From Marmoricola sp. Leaf446 (GTDB lineage Bacteria > Actinomycetota > Actinomycetes > Propionibacteriales > Nocardioidaceae), in NCBI RefSeq assembly GCF_001424755.1, contig NZ_LMRF01000001.1, positions 1,210,140-1,274,139 on the forward strand: 64,000 nt of DNA, in the 5' to 3' direction. A program made the translations under genes and the position numbers. This document shows, in pieces, positions 1-9,110 of the stretch; positions within the stretch are counted from its first letter, which is position 1, and the number at the start of each line of letters is the position of its first letter. The notes beneath the pieces were generated by a model. The model saw only the letters and a program-made list of their open reading frames with translations, had not been told where the DNA came from and did no database searches.

Positions 1-3000
1 CGTCCTCGAGGTTGAGGAAGGTGACGCCCATGGCGGTGCCGGGCCGCTGCCGGTGGGTGACCAGGCCACCGACGTGGACGCGACGCCCCGACTCGGTGTC
101 GGCGAGCTCGGCGACCGAGCGCACCCCTGCGCGGCGGAGGTCGTCGCGCAGGTGCTCGACGGGGTGCCGCTCGGGCGAGACCCCGGTGGCCCAGAGGTCG
201 GCCAGGGTGATCTCGGGCTCGCTGAGGCCCGGCAGGGTGGGAGCCGCAGGAGCCGGCGTCGTGCCGGGCAGGTGCTCGGCCCCCTCGGCGAAGCCGGCCG
301 CCCAGAGCGCCTCGCGGCGGCCCAGCCCCCAGGCGTCGAAGGCGCCGGCCGTCGCGAGCGCCTCGAGCTGGGTCGAGGTCAGGTCGGCCCGGCGGGACAG
401 GTCGGTGACGCCGGTGAAGGGGGACTGCTCGCGTGCCGCGACGATGCGTCGCGCCACGTCGGGGCCGATCCCGCGCACCGAGTCGAGGCCCAGCCGCACG
501 GCGAGCGAGCCGTCGCGCCGGTGGGCGGGCACGGGGTCGGGGGTGCCCGGCACCCACTCGACGCGCTCGAAGCGAGGCCGGCAGCACGCCTGCATCCCGG
601 TGGGGGCGGTCGCGCCCGCCCGGACGGGTTCGAGGTCGGCCTGGGCGGCGGAGCGGGTGACGTCGGGGCGGCGTACGTCGACGCCGTGCCGCCGCGCGTC
701 GCCCACCAGCGACTGGGGGGAGTAGAAACCCATCGGCTGGTTGCGCAGCAGCCCGGCCAGGAACGCGGCGGGGTAGTGCAGCTTGAACCACGACGAGGCG
801 TAGACGAGCAGCGCGAAGGAGAGCGCGTGCGACTCGGCGAAGCCGAAGTTGGCGAAGGACAGGATCTTGACGTAGATCGAGTCGGCCAGGTCGCCGGTGA
901 TGCCGCGACGCTGCATGCCGGAGTAGAGCTTGTGCTTGACCGACTCGATGCGCTCGACGCCCCGCTTGGACCCCATGGCCCGCCGCAGCAGGTCGGCGTC
1001 GTCGCGGCTGCAGTCGCCGAGCGCCACCGCCATCGCCATCAGCTGCTCCTGGAACAGTGGCACGCCCTTGGTGCGCTCCAGCACCGGCACCAGCTCTGGG
1101 TGGTCGTAGGTGACCGCCTCCTGCCCGGTGGCCCGGCGGACGTAGGGGTGCACGGCGCCGCCCTGGATGGGACCGGGTCGGATGAGGGCGATCTCGATGG
1201 CGAGGTCGTAGAACTCGCGCGGACGCAGGCGCGGCAACGTGCCGATCTGGGCCCGGCTCTCCACCTGGAAGACGCCGATCGAGTCGGCGCGGCACAACAT
1301 GTCGTAGACCGCCGGCTCCTCCTTGGGCATCGTGGCCAGCGTCCACCTCTCGCCGAGGTGCTCCTCGGCGAGCCGCATCGTGTGGTCGAGGGCGCCGAGC
1401 ATGCCCAGGCCGAGCAGGTCGAACTTGACCAGGCCCATCGACTCGCAGGCGTCCTTGTCCCACTGCAGCACCGTGCGCTTGTCCATCCGCGCCCGCTCGA
1501 TGGGGCAGACCTCGCCGATGGGCCGCTCGGTGAGCACCATCCCGCCGGAGTGGATGCCGAGGTGGCGCGGCGCCCCCATCAGCTCCTCGGCCAGCGCGAC
1601 CACCGGGGCGGGGACGTCGTGGGCCGCGGGGTCACCCATGTCGCCCGCGACCACGGACTTCCAACCGTCGATCTGCTTGGACCACGCGTCCTGCTGGCCC
1701 TGGGAGAAGCCCAGCGCCTTGGCGGCGTCGCGCACCGCCATCCGTGGCTGGTAGGCGATGACGTTGGCGACCTGGGCCGCGTTGTGCCGGCCGTAGGTCT
1801 CGTAGACCCACTGGATGACCTCCTCGCGGCGGTCGGAGTCGAAGTCGACGTCGATGTCGGGCTCCTCGTCGCGGTGCGCCGAGATGAAGCGCTCGAAGGG
1901 CAGCCGGTAGAAGACGGCGTCGACCGCGGTGATGCCGAGGGCGTAGCAGACCGCGGAGCTCGCCGCTGAGCCGCGGCCCTGGCACAGGATGCCGCGCTCG
2001 CGGGCGAACGCGACGATGTCGTGGACGATGACGAAGTAGCCGGCGAAGTCCTTCTCGGCCACGACCCGCAGCTCGTGCTCGAGCCGCTCGCGCGCCTCGC
2101 GCTCGTGGGGCACGCCGACGTAGCGCTCGGCGAAGCCGCGCTCGGCCAGCACCCGCAGCCAGGAGTCGGCCGTGTGGCCCTCGGGGATCTGACGCTTGGG
2201 CAGCGCGGGGGAGGCCTTGCGCAGGTCGAAGGCCAGCTCCTGCGCCAGCGACACGCTGCGGGCGACGGCGCCGGGGTGGCCCGCCAGCGCGGCGGCCGTC
2301 TCGGCACCGCTGCGCAGGTGGGCCGACCCCGAGAGGTCGAGCCAGCCGTCGAGCTCGGCCAGGCTGCGGCGGGCGCGCACCGCCGCCATGGCCGAGGCCA
2401 CCCGGTGGCCCGCCGGGGTGGCGTGGTGGGTGTTGCCCGCGGCGACGACGTCGAGGCCATGGTCGGCGGCCAGCCGCGCGAGCGCCGCGTTGGTCCCGCC
2501 TGCCCCCGGTCGCGGCGACAGCTCGACCAGCACGTGCTCGAGCCCGAACAGCGACGTCAGCCGGTCGAGCGCCTCGGCCGCCGCCCGCTCGCCCCCGGTG
2601 GCCAGGGCCTGCTGCACGGTGCCCTTGCGGCAGCCGGTGAGCACCGCCCAGTGGCCGCGGCCGCGCTCGCCCAGCGCCTCGAGGTCGTAGTCGGGACGGC
2701 CCTTCTCATCGCCGCGCAGGTGGGCGTCGGTCATCGCCGCGGCCAGCCGGTGGTAGCCCTCGACCCCACGCGCCAGCACCAGCAGGTGGCTGCCCTCCGG
2801 GTCGGGCACGCCGTTCTGCGGGCCGGACAGACCGAGGGAGAGCTCGGCGCCGAACACCGTCGGCAGGTCGTACGCCGCAGCGGCCTCGGCCAGCATCGGG
2901 GCGCCGTAGAAGCCGTCGTGGTCGGTGATCGCCAGCGCGGTGAGACCGAGCCGCACGGCCTCCTCGACCAGCTCGGCGGGCGAGCTGGCGCCGTCGAGGA

Positions 3001-3181
3001 AGCTGAAGTGGCTGTGGCAGTGCAGCTCGGCGTACGGCGTCACCGCGGCCGGTCGGTCGATGGACCTCGCCGACGTCGCGGCGCGCTTGCGCCGGGACAC
3101 CGGGGCGTCGTCGGCCCCCGGCAGGCCGCTGAGACGCCGCTCGAGCTCGGCCCACTTCATCGCGGGGTTGTTCCAGCCCAT
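1..3181 (-). CDS. dnaE2: Error-prone DNA polymerase III alpha subunit DnaE2 (ImuC), 3' end cut by window edge
   Basis: This is the C-family polymerase of the SOS mutasome, which extends across DNA lesions. About 1,060 codons are visible and the C-terminus runs off the left edge. The start ATG at 3181 opens MGWNNPAMKWAELERRL, the usual DnaE2 beginning. A PHP domain follows, with ELHCHSHFSFLDGAS near residue 50. The polymerase core has GRGSAAS and the catalytic acidic motif PDIDVDFDSDRR, then the helix-hairpin-helix segment (SVRGIGPDVARRI) and the start of the OB-fold region. It is the third gene of a leftward operon, 27 bases after imuB. The order imuA'-imuB-dnaE2 behind a LexA site is the standard damage-inducible arrangement and separates it from replicative DnaE1. 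Confidence 0.95.
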   Translation of the reverse strand, partial: MGWNNPAMKWAELERRLSGLPGADDAPVSRRKRAATSARSIDRPAAVTPYAELHCHSHFSFLDGASSPAELVEEAVRLGLTALAITDHDGFYGAPMLAEAAAAYDLPTVFGAELSLGLSGPQNGVPDPEGSHLLVLARGVEGYHRLAAAMTDAHLRGDEKGRPDYDLEALGERGRGHWAVLTGCRKGTVQQALATGGERAAAEALDRLTSLFGLEHVLVELSPRPGAGGTNAALARLAADHGLDVVAAGNTHHATPAGHRVASAMAAVRARRSLAELDGWLDLSGSAHLRSGAETAAALAGHPGAVARSVSLAQELAFDLRKASPALPKRQIPEGHTADSWLRVLAERGFAERYVGVPHEREARERLEHELRVVAEKDFAGYFVIVHDIVAFARERGILCQGRGSAASSAVCYALGITAVDAVFYRLPFERFISAHRDEEPDIDVDFDSDRREEVIQWVYETYGRHNAAQVANVIAYQPRMAVRDAAKALGFSQGQQDAWSKQIDGWKSVVAGDMGDPAAHDVPAPVVALAEELMGAPRHLGIHSGGMVLTERPIGEVCPIERARMDKRTVLQWDKDACESMGLVKFDLLGLGMLGALDHTMRLAEEHLGERWTLATMPKEEPAVYDMLCRADSIGVFQVESRAQIGTLPRLRPREFYDLAIEIALIRPGPIQGGAVHPYVRRATGQEAVTYDHPELVPVLERTKGVPLFQEQLMAMAVALGDCSRDDADLLRRAMGSKRGVERIESVKHKLYSGMQRRGITGDLADSIYVKILSFANFGFAESHALSFALLVYASSWFKLHYPAAFLAGLLRNQPMGFYSPQSLVGDARRHGVDVRRPDVTRSAAQADLEPVRAGATAPTGMQACCRPRFERVEWVPGTPDPVPAHRRDGSLAVRLGLDSVRGIGPDVARRIVAAREQSPFTGVTDLSRRADLTSTQLEALATAGAFDAWGLGRREALWAAGFAEGAEHLPGTTPAPAAPTLPGLSEPEITLADLWATGVSPERHPVEHLRDDLRRAGVRSVAELADTESGRRVHVGGLVTHRQRPGTAMGVTFLNLED

Positions 3182-3208
3182 CAGCGCACCCCGGCTCGGT
3201 CGTCGTGG

Positions 3209-4777
3209 TCAGTCATACGCCGCCTCCAGCGACCAGCCCTCGGGGGCGCGGAGCAGCAGCCAGGCCCGGCCGTCGGCACCGACGACCTGGAAGCGGGCCG
3301 AGAGGCCGGCCCCGCCGGACCACCAGCCCTCGTCGGTGGGCCACGGGCCCGCCCACGCCTTGACCGGCTGCCACGGCACGTCGCCGCCCTCGACGCGGAA
3401 GCGGGCGGGCTCGCCCGTGACCACGCCGCGCTCGGTGACACGCACGTCGAGGTTGCGCTCGTCGACGACCTCGGCGTCACGGGGGACGGCGAAGACCCGC
3501 ACCGGGGGCGGGCCGGGCACCCGTCCGGGCCAGGGGCGGTCGACCGGACGCAGGTCGACGGCGCGCTCGCCCCAGGGCACCAGCGCCTGCCGGGCCGCCG
3601 GGCTGCGGCCGCCCTGCAGCACGGGGCGCACCACGGCGTCGAAGCCGATCATGCCCTGGACCCGCGCCACGCCCCGCTCGACGAGGTCGTCGGACGCGCT
3701 GCCCCACAACGCCTCCCCGTGGGCGGCGGCGGACTCCACGACCTCGGGCACGAAGCGGATCCGCTCGATCGGCGCGCGCACCACGCCGACGTCCTTGCGG
3801 GCGCGCAGCGAGCCGCCCACGTCGGCCGACTGCAGCTGCCAGTGCACCCGGTCGACGAGGTCGCGGGCCCCGAAGTGGCGCGGGTGCAACCAGGTGCGCG
3901 ACGAGCAGACGACGCCCTCGGACTCGGCCTCGACGCGGACGCCGGTGGCGACGAGCTGGCGGCGCGCCAGCTGCTCGACGAACCGCTCGGCGGTGGTGCG
4001 GACGCTGAAGGTGACCGCCTCGACCGACTCCAGCGGAGGCTCGAACGGCACCTCGGCGTCGAGCTCGGGCGGCGGCTGCCGGGCGGCGAACAGCGTCGGG
4101 TCCTCACCCCGGGCGCGGCGGCGTACGGCGGCACCGTAGGCACCCAGCCGGTGGCCGACCGCCTCGGCCGGCAGGTCGGCGAGGTCGCCGAGCGAGCGCA
4201 TCCCGAGGCGCTCGAGCAGGCTCACCAGCTCGCGGCCCTGCGCGCCCTCGTCGGCCAGCACCGAGACGGGGAGGCCGCGCAGGAAGTCGGGGGAGCCCCC
4301 GGGAGGCACGACCGTCCACGACTGGGCGTCGGCGGTGCGGGCGGCCTGCTCGGCGGTGAAGAGGTCGTCGGCGACGCCGAGACGGACGTCCCTGACGCCG
4401 ATCCCGACGAGCGCCTCCGCGACCGTGGCGGCGGCGTAGGTCTCGTTGCCGTACCACCGGTCGGGCGCCCGGACGGCGAGCAGACCGGGCCGCAGCGCCG
4501 CCACCCCGGGACGCAGGTCCTCGACCGTGGCCAGGACCGGCTCGAAGGCGCGGGCGTCGCGGTCGGGGTTGGCGGGCAGCAGCACCAGGTCGGGGCACCG
4601 GGCCTGCGCGTCGCGGCGCCGCTGGCCGCGGCGTACGCCCTCGGCACGGGCAGGGCCGTTGCAGACCTCGACGAGGTTGGCGTGCAGCACGGCCGCGGGG
4701 GAGCGTGACGACGCCCCGGCCTCCTCGAGCGCGGCGACCACCGACCAGTCGGGGCACCACACGACCATGACCCTCAT
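3209..4777 (-). CDS. imuB: ImuB, Y-family polymerase-like mutasome scaffold
   Basis: ImuB is a catalytically inactive Y-family polymerase relative that links DnaE2, ImuA' and the beta clamp during translesion synthesis. The 522-residue protein opens MRVMVVWCPDWSVVAA, the ImuB form of the Y-family palm start, without the acidic motif of an active polymerase. Helix-hairpin-helix-like sequence follows (LERLGMRSLGDLADLPAEAV), then the little-finger region. The start at 4777 overlaps the imuA' stop by four bases (ATGA), so translation is probably coupled. At residues 354-359, where mycobacterial ImuB carries a QLPLWG-type clamp-binding motif, this protein reads GEALWG, so the usual glutamine is missing. 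Family assignment is firm; the weakened clamp contact is inferred from sequence only. Confidence 0.93.
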   Translation of the reverse strand: MRVMVVWCPDWSVVAALEEAGASSRSPAAVLHANLVEVCNGPARAEGVRRGQRRRDAQARCPDLVLLPANPDRDARAFEPVLATVEDLRPGVAALRPGLLAVRAPDRWYGNETYAAATVAEALVGIGVRDVRLGVADDLFTAEQAARTADAQSWTVVPPGGSPDFLRGLPVSVLADEGAQGRELVSLLERLGMRSLGDLADLPAEAVGHRLGAYGAAVRRRARGEDPTLFAARQPPPELDAEVPFEPPLESVEAVTFSVRTTAERFVEQLARRQLVATGVRVEAESEGVVCSSRTWLHPRHFGARDLVDRVHWQLQSADVGGSLRARKDVGVVRAPIERIRFVPEVVESAAAHGEALWGSASDDLVERGVARVQGMIGFDAVVRPVLQGGRSPAARQALVPWGERAVDLRPVDRPWPGRVPGPPPVRVFAVPRDAEVVDERNLDVRVTERGVVTGEPARFRVEGGDVPWQPVKAWAGPWPTDEGWWSGGAGLSARFQVVGADGRAWLLLRAPEGWSLEAAYD

Positions 4778-5451
4778 CCGATGGCCCGTCGGACGACGGG
4801 CTGCTGCTCGACGGGGTCGACGGGGTCGACGCGGGCGACGTCGGGCCAGCTCAGGTCTATGCGCCGGGGCGGCCGTGACCCGCGGTGCACGAGCACTCCG
4901 GCACGTCGCTCCTGCAGCTCCCCGGGGCCGGTCGTGGGGCCCTCCCACGCGGACTCCACCGTGCTGAGCCGCGCCTCGACGCGAGGCCACCGGCCGTGGA
5001 CCACGAGCACCGCCGAGCGGTTGCGGAGTCGCGAGCCCAGCACGGCCGCGGTCTTCTCGCTCACCGACGCGGGCGGTCGCAGCACCACCACGCGCAGGAC
5101 GTCGACCAGGGCTGCCGTCACCTCCACCCAGTGCTCGCCGGGGTCCGGCACCAGCACCGTGCGCGAGAGCTCGATGCCCAGGCCCGCCGCGGCCTCGGCC
5201 CCGAAGTCGGGGCAGCCGGCGAACCCGACCCACGCCCCGGCCTGGGAGGCACCCGCCGCCAGCGCGAGCGCCAGCGAGGCCGAGTCGACCGCGTAGGCCG
5301 ACCCGGCACGGAGCGGCAGCACGTCGGTGAGCCCGGCGAGCGTGGGCACGACTTCGCCCGTGGTCCTACGCTCCATGGCAGCGACCCGCTCACGCAGCTG
5401 CTCCACGACCGACCGCCCCGGGTCGAGCTGGGCGGTGCTGGCGGCGGGCAT
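4774..5451 (-). CDS. ImuA'-like RecA-fold mutasome protein
   Basis: This 225-residue protein is the first gene of the mutasome operon. ImuA' proteins are shortened RecA relatives that bind ImuB and support damage-induced mutagenesis. The visible RecA-like part includes a central hydrophobic core (AVDSASLALALAAGASQAGAWVGFAG) with no intact Walker A motif, as expected for this family. The ATG at 5451 lies six bases after the proposed -10 hexamer of a LexA-controlled promoter, so the mRNA may be leaderless. The stop overlaps the imuB start by four bases. Sequence conservation in this family is low, so the call depends strongly on the neighbours imuB and dnaE2 and on the LexA box. Confidence 0.85.
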   Translation of the reverse strand: MPAASTAQLDPGRSVVEQLRERVAAMERRTTGEVVPTLAGLTDVLPLRAGSAYAVDSASLALALAAGASQAGAWVGFAGCPDFGAEAAAGLGIELSRTVLVPDPGEHWVEVTAALVDVLRVVVLRPPASVSEKTAAVLGSRLRNRSAVLVVHGRWPRVEARLSTVESAWEGPTTGPGELQERRAGVLVHRGSRPPRRIDLSWPDVARVDPVDPVEQQPVVRRAIG

Positions 5452-5457
5452 GGGTCA

Positions 5458-5486
5458 AGGATCGAACACATGTTCGAACTCGTCAA
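5458..5486 (-). promoter_or_regulatory. SOS promoter with LexA box upstream of imuA'-imuB-dnaE2
   Basis: Positions 5462-5477 read TCGAACACATGTTCGA, a perfect match to the actinobacterial LexA/SOS box TCGAAC-N4-GTTCGA. On the minus strand TTGACG (5486-5481) and GATCCT (5463-5458) form -35 and -10 hexamers with a 17-base spacer, and the LexA box fills almost all of that spacer. The imuA' ATG starts six bases after the -10, where transcription would begin. LexA bound here should block RNA polymerase directly. Confidence 0.9.
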
Positions 5487-5594
5487 GCCGTTCGACCGAC
5501 CCTGTGGACCGGCGTCTCACCGTCCCGTCGGACACCCTGCGCCGCCTGGGGTGCGGGGGTACGGTGACGCGTCGCTGCTCACCGAGGGGATCTC

Positions 5595-6986
5595 ATGCGT
5601 CGACCGGGTCTGCTCGCGGGTGCGGTGCTGGCGCTCGCCCTCGGGGTGCAGGTCGGGGTCGGGCCGTCGTCGTCGGCCGACGACGAGCCGCCGGCCGACC
5701 CCGGTACGGCACCCGCGTGGCGCGTGCTCCGGTCCGAGGACTTCACCAGGACGCTGACCGTCGACCGGGCGCGCTGGGTCAAGGACCCGCAGAGCGCGAC
5801 GAGCCCCTGGGCGGTCGACCAGCTCGACGACAACGGCCGCGTCTGGCACGCGATCAGCGACCCGGCGATGACGCGGCAGCTGCGGACGCTCCACGTCTTC
5901 CGCAAGCGGGTCGCCTTCGGCACCGACGGCTGGCTGACCGCCGAGGTCGCCGCCGTCGACAAGAACCGCGACGGCCGGCCCGACTCCAGCCCCGGCCTGG
6001 CGACCACGGTGCTGCCCGACGGCGAGCGCGCGGCGCGGATCAGCGAGCCCTCGTGGGACGCGGGCGTGGTGATCCGACCCACCCGGCCGCTGCCGGCGGC
6101 GTACCGCGTGGAGATGACGCTGCGCGGCATCGACTTCGGCGGCAAGCGCAACGGCTCGCTGTCGTACGCCGGGAAGACCAACGGCTACCGCACCGGCACC
6201 TGCAAGACGGCGTTCCCGTGGACGTTCACCGGCGCCATCCCGGGCCGGTCGCGCTGCCGCTACCCGAGCGTGACCAAGGAGAACGGGTTCTACTTCCTGA
6301 CGATCCTCGACCACGCCAACGGGGCGCCGCACGGCAACGCCGGCATCCACTACCGCCGCAAGGTGGTGCTCGACTCCTACAACAGCCAGGCGTCGTGGTC
6401 GGCCTCCAACGCGATCTGCAACCCCGCGACCGGCCAGCTCGAGAGCACGCTCAGCGGCACCTACAACGCCGTCAACGCGGCCTTCGTGCGCGGCGACGCG
6501 TTCCGGCGCGAGAACAACAACGTGGGCAACCAGTACTTCTTCCGCACGCCCTGCGGCGACTTCGACGGCGCCGGCCGGTGGGGCCCGGGCGGGAAGTTCC
6601 GCGACCTCGCCTCCAGCGTCGAGCTGCGCCCCGAGCTGCTGCCGACCCAGCGCTACCGGTTCGCGGTCGAGCGCGACGCGAGCGGCTACACGATCGAGCT
6701 GAGCGGGCCGTTCCGCCACGTCAGCCAGGCGACCTACCGGCTGCACCACGACTTCGTCGAGGGCGGTCGCCCGATCTGGCACTACAACCAGAAGCCGGGG
6801 GAGTACGACGGCCGCTTCGACCGCTCGCTCACCCACACCGGACCCGCCGGGAAGTACGTCACCCGCCACACCTGGCCGGCCGGCTCGGCGTACCCCGACT
6901 CGTTCGTCATCGGCGACCCCCACCTCAACTTCTACGAGGGCTCGGCGGTCGTCGACGACGTCCGGCTGCTCGTGCCGACCGGCTGA
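5595..6986 (+). CDS. Secreted protein of unknown function with N-terminal signal peptide
   Basis: A 463-residue exported protein that I do not recognise. Residues 1 to about 29 form a signal peptide (MRRPGLLAGAVLALALGVQ) with likely cleavage near SSSADD. The mature part is rich in aromatic residues and beta-strand-like sequence and has four cysteines (TGTCKT, SRCRY, NAICNP, RTPCGDF) that could form two disulfides. An extended beta-rich fold of the concanavalin A/lamin G kind is possible, but no catalytic motif can be named. The ATG at 5595 has GAGGGG about five bases upstream. It diverges from the mutasome operon across about 110 bases and is followed by a DUF4287 gene on the same strand, so it is probably transcribed alone. 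Confidence 0.8.
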   Translation: MRRPGLLAGAVLALALGVQVGVGPSSSADDEPPADPGTAPAWRVLRSEDFTRTLTVDRARWVKDPQSATSPWAVDQLDDNGRVWHAISDPAMTRQLRTLHVFRKRVAFGTDGWLTAEVAAVDKNRDGRPDSSPGLATTVLPDGERAARISEPSWDAGVVIRPTRPLPAAYRVEMTLRGIDFGGKRNGSLSYAGKTNGYRTGTCKTAFPWTFTGAIPGRSRCRYPSVTKENGFYFLTILDHANGAPHGNAGIHYRRKVVLDSYNSQASWSASNAICNPATGQLESTLSGTYNAVNAAFVRGDAFRRENNNVGNQYFFRTPCGDFDGAGRWGPGGKFRDLASSVELRPELLPTQRYRFAVERDASGYTIELSGPFRHVSQATYRLHHDFVEGGRPIWHYNQKPGEYDGRFDRSLTHTGPAGKYVTRHTWPAGSAYPDSFVIGDPHLNFYEGSAVVDDVRLLVPTG

Positions 6987-7049
6987 GCGATCAGTTCCAC
7001 TGTCGGTGGTGGTCGAATTACTGACACCCCTCGATGACAGGAGCACCCG

Positions 7050-7331
7050 ATGTCCTTCCAGGCCTACCTCGACAACGCGGAGAAGAAGACCGGCAGGACC
7101 CCGCAGGAGCTCGTCGACCTCGCCCGCGCGCGCGGCTTCGGTGCCGACACGAAGGCCGGCGACATCCTGGCCTGGCTCAAGGACGACTTCGACCTCGGTC
7201 GGGGGCACGGCATGGCGCTGGTCCACGTCATCAAGAACGGCCCCGGCATCAGCGACGAGCACGTCGGCAGCTCCGGCGCGCACCGGGACGCATCGTCCGT
7301 GCTGCGGCTGGACGGGATCGCCGCCCGCTAG
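7050..7331 (+). CDS. DUF4287 domain protein
   Basis: A small 93-residue cytoplasmic protein opening MSFQAYLDNAEKKTGRTPQE, the hallmark of DUF4287 proteins of unknown biochemical role. The conserved pieces are the N-terminal helix, a middle segment (KAGDILAWLKDDFDLGRGH) and the C-terminal helix MALVHVIKNG. There is a good ribosome binding site (AGGAG at 7039-7043), about seven bases before the ATG, so this gene has a leader. It converges with the hydrolase gene, their stops only seven bases apart. Nothing in the sequence suggests a partner or substrate. Confidence 0.85.
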   Translation: MSFQAYLDNAEKKTGRTPQELVDLARARGFGADTKAGDILAWLKDDFDLGRGHGMALVHVIKNGPGISDEHVGSSGAHRDASSVLRLDGIAAR

Positions 7332-7338
7332 TCCGGTC

Positions 7339-8121
7339 TCACTCGGTGTTGTCGAGGATCAGCCGGGTGGCCTCGTCCGGTGCGTCCCACTGCGGGAAGT
7401 GCCCGCACCGCTCGAACCAGTGCAGCGCGGCGTCGGGGAAGAGCTCCTGAGCACGGGTGGCCTGCCGGGGCACGGTCACCAGGTCGCGACGACCCCACCC
7501 GATCGTGACCCGGCCGGGCACCGTGCCCGCCGGGGCTCCCTGCTGCGTGGGGCCCGTGGTCAGGGCGTCCAGGGCAGCCGAGGTCGAGGGAGAATCGGCC
7601 AGTCCGCGTACGTCGGGCAGCACGGTCTCGGTCGACAGTGCCCACGGCCGGGCCGACAGCTGAGCCAGCAGCAACGTCCTGCCCACGGGGCTGCCCAGCA
7701 GTGCCGGCAGCCTGTCCCGCAGGACGCGGACCAGGGCGATCGAGGGTCGCAGCGTGGCGCCGAAGACGGCGAGCTGGCGGGGGCTCCAGAAGCCGCCCGG
7801 GTCCAACGCCACGGTGTCGCCGCCGACGCCCCGGCGCGCGAGCTCGAGCACGATCCGCCCGCCCATCGACTGGCCGGCGGTCGAGACGCCGTCCAGGCCC
7901 TGCTCGCGGATGAAGCCCACGACGGAGTCGGTCAAGCTGGCGATCGAGACCTCGCCGTCCAGCGGCGGTGTCTCACCGAACCCGGGCAGGTCGACCGCGA
8001 CGACCCGGCGACTCTTCGCGAGGTCGTCGAGGATCGGGGACCAGGATCTCCAACCAGCACCCAGGCCGTGCACCAGCAGCAGCGGGCTACCGCTCCCTCG
8101 GACCACGTGGTTCAGAGTCAT
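7339..8121 (-). CDS. Alpha/beta-fold hydrolase
   Basis: A 260-residue cytoplasmic hydrolase of the alpha/beta superfamily. The oxyanion-hole segment LLLVHGLGAGWRSW occurs near residue 14 and the nucleophile elbow is GQSMGG. The acid is probably the Asp in GWGRRDLVTVP and the catalytic histidine lies in RCGHFPQWDAP. The overall pattern resembles C-C bond hydrolases and haloperoxidase-like esterases, but the substrate cannot be told. The ATG at 8121 follows TAGCGT (minus strand, 8134-8129) by seven bases, consistent with a leaderless transcript. Confidence 0.88.
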   Translation of the reverse strand: MTLNHVVRGSGSPLLLVHGLGAGWRSWSPILDDLAKSRRVVAVDLPGFGETPPLDGEVSIASLTDSVVGFIREQGLDGVSTAGQSMGGRIVLELARRGVGGDTVALDPGGFWSPRQLAVFGATLRPSIALVRVLRDRLPALLGSPVGRTLLLAQLSARPWALSTETVLPDVRGLADSPSTSAALDALTTGPTQQGAPAGTVPGRVTIGWGRRDLVTVPRQATRAQELFPDAALHWFERCGHFPQWDAPDEATRLILDNTE

Positions 8122-8245
8122 TCCGTCGACGCTAGCGCGTCGTCCCTCGGGTGCGGGCCTCGCTGGTCGTCGGCGGCAGAGCGCTGGCCGCCGAGCGACG
8201 GGACGCCTTTGCCCACCGCTCCCCCCGACCGCTCGGAGCCGGTCG

Positions 8246-8872
8246 TCAGTACCAGCCGACGCGCTCGGAGTGTTCCCACGCGCCCTGGGGGTTGCCGTAG
8301 CGCGCGGCGATGTAGGCCAGCCCCCAGGTGATCTGGGTCTCGGCGTTGGTGCGCCAGTCGGGCGCGACGTCCGCCATCTTCGAGCCCGGCAGCGACTGCG
8401 GGATGCCGTAGGCGCCGGAGGACGGGTTCTCGGCGAGGTGGTTCCAGCCGGACTCGCGCTGCCAGAGCTGGTCGAGGTACTGCCACTGATCGGCTGCCAC
8501 GCCGAACTGGAGCATCAGGCGATATCCGAGCCCGCGGTTGGACTCGGGGTCGACGTCCGTAGGCAGCACCTCGGGAGAGGCGCTGGCCATGGACGCGGCG
8601 ATGCGCTCCGCGCGCTTGGCCAGCTGCTCGATGATGACGGCGCGCGGCACGCTGGCGGCGGCGCCGGTGCGCTCGACCCGGGCTTCAGTCCTCGTGGGGG
8701 TCGGTGCCTCAGGCGTCTGCGTCGCGACCGGTTCCCGGGACGGAGTCCGCGTCGGGGCCGTGGGTGCCTCGGACGCCGTCGGCTCGGCCGCCTCGGGTTC
8801 GGACGCCGTCGGCTGGGCGACCGCGCAACCAGCGGTCATCAGCGCGACGATCAGCAGCGCGGCTGTCTTCAC
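8246..8872 (-). CDS. Lytic transglycosylase-like (SLT-type) lipoprotein
   Basis: A predicted surface lipoprotein of about 208 residues that probably acts on peptidoglycan. The GTG at 8872 gives VKTAALLIVALMTAGC, a signal peptide ending in a lipobox whose cysteine would be lipidated. A longer in-frame start at 8926 is possible but would put a basic stretch before the signal. A Pro/Thr/Glu-rich linker follows, then a helical segment and a C-terminal SLT-like domain. It has the probable catalytic glutamate in WQRESGWNHLAENP, the SSGAYGIPQSLPGSKM loop and a WGLAYIAARYGNPQGAW ending, as in actinobacterial transglycosylases of the resuscitation/aggregation-promoting type. It stands alone. Confidence 0.85.
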   Translation of the reverse strand: MKTAALLIVALMTAGCAVAQPTASEPEAAEPTASEAPTAPTRTPSREPVATQTPEAPTPTRTEARVERTGAAASVPRAVIIEQLAKRAERIAASMASASPEVLPTDVDPESNRGLGYRLMLQFGVAADQWQYLDQLWQRESGWNHLAENPSSGAYGIPQSLPGSKMADVAPDWRTNAETQITWGLAYIAARYGNPQGAWEHSERVGWY

Positions 8873-9110
8873 GGCTGGCCGCCTGGGAACCCCTCCGGGC
8901 CTGCCGTGGTGCCGGCACCACGGCATGGTCGACACCTCGTGCTCACGGTCACCGGCACAGGGTGGCACGGGTCGTTGATCTGCGCACCAACATCCGAATC
9001 TGGGCAGATCGTACGTTCGGCAGGCAGACGCGAGCCTCGGTTCCTCAGGGCTCAGAGCGAGTCAGATGCGGGAGCTGGCCCCGCACGTCTGTCACCGCAC
9101 ACTGAGGCTC

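Noticed and set aside
8927-8968. Longer start for the transglycosylase-like lipoprotein
   Set aside because: It would place a basic, His/Arg-rich stretch of more than 30 residues before the signal peptide.
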